NCBI GenBank assembly: GCA_022707945.1
Contig: JAKIZQ010000059.1
Span: 1 to 6,888, forward strand
DNA: 6,888 bases
Reading direction: 5' to 3'
Origin: Bdellovibrionales bacterium
Lineage (GTDB): Bacteria; Bdellovibrionota; JAFGOL01
Shown here one piece after another: positions 6,501-6,888 of this stretch; the stretch's first letter is position 1, and every line of letters starts with the position of its first letter. The position numbers and the translations under genes are program-made. Under the pieces are notes generated by a model. The model ran no database searches, was not told the DNA's origin, and worked only from the letters and a program-made list of their open reading frames with translations.

Positions 6501-6888
6501 CTGGTTTCAAAGAAAATGTAATAAATGTTCTAACATTATTTGGTGAAAGAAATGGTTCTTTGTTGAACTATATAAGTCCCGAAAATCCCGTTAACCGTTC
6601 AATAGAAATCTCAAGTTCTTCTTCGAAGTACGCTTTCTCCATAGATAATGCTTCAGGATACAGCACAGACCTCTCTTCAAATACATACTATAGTTATTTT
6701 ACAGAAAAAGAGGTCTCTAAAGGTCTTTCTGGACAGACTAAAGATAATTTTGAATTTTTGGGTTACTTAATGGTAAATCTATACCCAATGATGATGGAAC
6801 CAAGATACCTAGACGAAGATGGATATTCTGATGATAACATCCCTTGGAGAGCAAAAATAATGTTGGCTTTGGCTAACAATATCCATAA
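3539..6888 (+). CDS. Large exported membrane protein with degenerate J-like domain, function unknown (3' partial)
   Basis: The frame is open for 1116 full codons from ATG 3539 and has no stop before the window ends. Residues 1-23 form a signal peptide or anchor: basic MRSLMK, hydrophobic core LFFILAILI, likely cleavage after LYS before Q24. Residues 26-107 are a J-like domain: NLYDRLGIPRTATQKEIKKAF (helices I-II), then YHTDK where canonical proteins have HPD, a loop about 15 residues longer than in DnaJ, then LFSKITEAYSILS and EARAEYDRTG (helices III-IV). Residues 108-448 are largely charged and helical, with a likely coiled coil near 268-300. Residues 449-504 are a Lys/Glu-rich coiled coil. 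Residues 506-771 contain about five hydrophobic segments (about 511-535, 581-600, 630-652, 682-702, 749-771). The rest is soluble-looking, helical, then Ser-rich near 1035-1060; I do not recognise it. The positive-inside rule places the J-like domain outside the cytoplasm. No zinc-finger or client-binding domain of DnaJ follows, so this is not DnaJ itself. It is transcribed from a sigma-54 promoter and lies divergent to the glycosyltransferase gene. The gene call is secure; the function is unknown. Confidence 0.9.
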   Translation, partial: MRSLMKLFFILAILISSLNNLYSQTDNLYDRLGIPRTATQKEIKKAFRDKSKIYHTDKIEAELNNSNLSPQEKDAKRQEYKDLFSKITEAYSILSNEEARAEYDRTGVINPKFLKNIPSSEQLFEFRDVIKNGEIELTEKEIRTYVDDKGNLFYIEKGIYPIFDEKVSDYLNRLGKYLVNLEKTNALLPEIITPDIETEVIKILKENGCKTPDELNKEFMQLEEKRTSELDPYIEVYKKKHHQSMNLSLPKVTDIEPLESIAEFHEYIDETLNKWNKWIEKYEKNIKELSKATSYLLDKTSDYVSNGKTEILKDGTVQFVGEKIPEGNVSVRKIFLMDKIARYTLLITEKAKQEAYVKDLRIKSEALKVLKKVFSSELSQNERTSIISLLEASELKNPNKQKNTFSSLAKTYLKKGKLNEADLKNLTILTEDITTPMERLNPEAPLVEKKPIDKKELAKKRAELKTKKEEFKKYKNKLERLTPEEQEKFNNLEAEIKRLKTETKIVWPRSVMITAEYFKGFSTFYIAMLSQRLMNTLTGGYFASNIFQKYEAENNKAEMETNGALGVGSLIWEELTDPYFHISFASFSAVSYGIQLGFAQTKIMKEMTRSSYRNLYPTWNKTYLTNYTIKSIALPALSMTLGMWAAQIVPQYIQLFSDIHHENEAIRAAAWAVFSETNLSWNALARIGTTMASFLMAEAIVSDRAIHVARIMLEGLKKRKCKDLYSRIQDLNRYQLNPKPSFFKQTGKMIIVFNLAEIINHYTFYQLFPGIFNMDEIMALNVNLANIEKEVFLDALLGIAPNPTDEELEYQYNKFDNLPALQQIINVLRKSPKTVKETLSYLKKPEDKQKVLNIFNYIIGIIFKYNKQEGLDNDPSIELLLAELSNDEQRKAKALTNQKDFIGSQEHWEETLEYSKNVVVDIRTRVESPVAKEFAEKVTPNMMAESIINMEERSASEQEFNDNLIKGNMHGAIQVLNEMASEYYDLPAGFKENVINVLTLFGERNGSLLNYISPENPVNRSIEISSSSSKYAFSIDNASGYSTDLSSNTYYSYFTEKEVSKGLSGQTKDNFEFLGYLMVNLYPMMMEPRYLDEDGYSDDNIPWRAKIMLALANNIH

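Noticed and set aside
3539..6888. Calling the large gene dnaJ or cbpA
   Set aside because: It has a signal peptide, lacks HPD, the Gly/Phe region, zinc fingers and client-binding domains, and is far longer than those proteins.
1..6888. CRISPR array, tRNA/rRNA genes, insertion sequences or attachment sites
   Set aside because: No regularly spaced repeats, tRNA-like cloverleaf, rRNA signature, transposase motif or terminal repeats were seen. The window is nearly all coding.

Overview
The window is A+T-rich DNA from a Gram-negative (diderm) bacterium. The diderm call rests on a TonB-dependent outer-membrane receptor and on a large exported/membrane protein with a Sec-type signal sequence. Arg is mostly AGA and Ile is mostly ATA. 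A near-perfect sigma-54 promoter points to a lineage that carries RpoN. I cannot assign the phylum. Lineages such as Elusimicrobiota, Omnitrophota or Dependentiae would be reasonable guesses, but nothing here decides between them. Standard code fits, with no in-frame TGA in any of the three genes.

Three protein genes fill almost all of the window. (1) Bases 1-1163, + strand: the C-terminal 386 residues of a TonB-dependent receptor whose plug and N-terminus lie before the window. (2) Bases 1172-3370, - strand: a 732-residue glycogen/starch synthase-like glycosyltransferase (GT5 family). It keeps the recognisable catalytic motifs but is about 250 residues longer than ordinary bacterial GlgA. 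Genes 1 and 2 converge with only 8 bases between their stop codons. (3) Bases 3539 to the window end, + strand: an open reading frame of at least 1116 codons that runs off the end. It encodes a signal peptide, a J-like domain whose HPD motif reads HTD, long helical/coiled-coil stretches, a central block of about five hydrophobic segments, and a long C-terminal region I do not recognise.

The only real intergenic region (3371-3538) is a divergent control region. The glycosyltransferase side has an extended -10 (TGGTATAAT) so close to the ATG that its mRNA should be leaderless or nearly so. The J-like gene side has a sigma-54 -24/-12 promoter with correct GG-N10-GC spacing, followed by a GAGGTG ribosome-binding site 8 bases from ATG. 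The two genes are therefore likely controlled separately: housekeeping sigma for the glycosyltransferase, and activator-dependent sigma-54 for the large exported J-like protein. The three genes are not an operon and do not obviously share a pathway. The most novel item is the sigma-54-driven, exported, degenerate-J-domain membrane protein.
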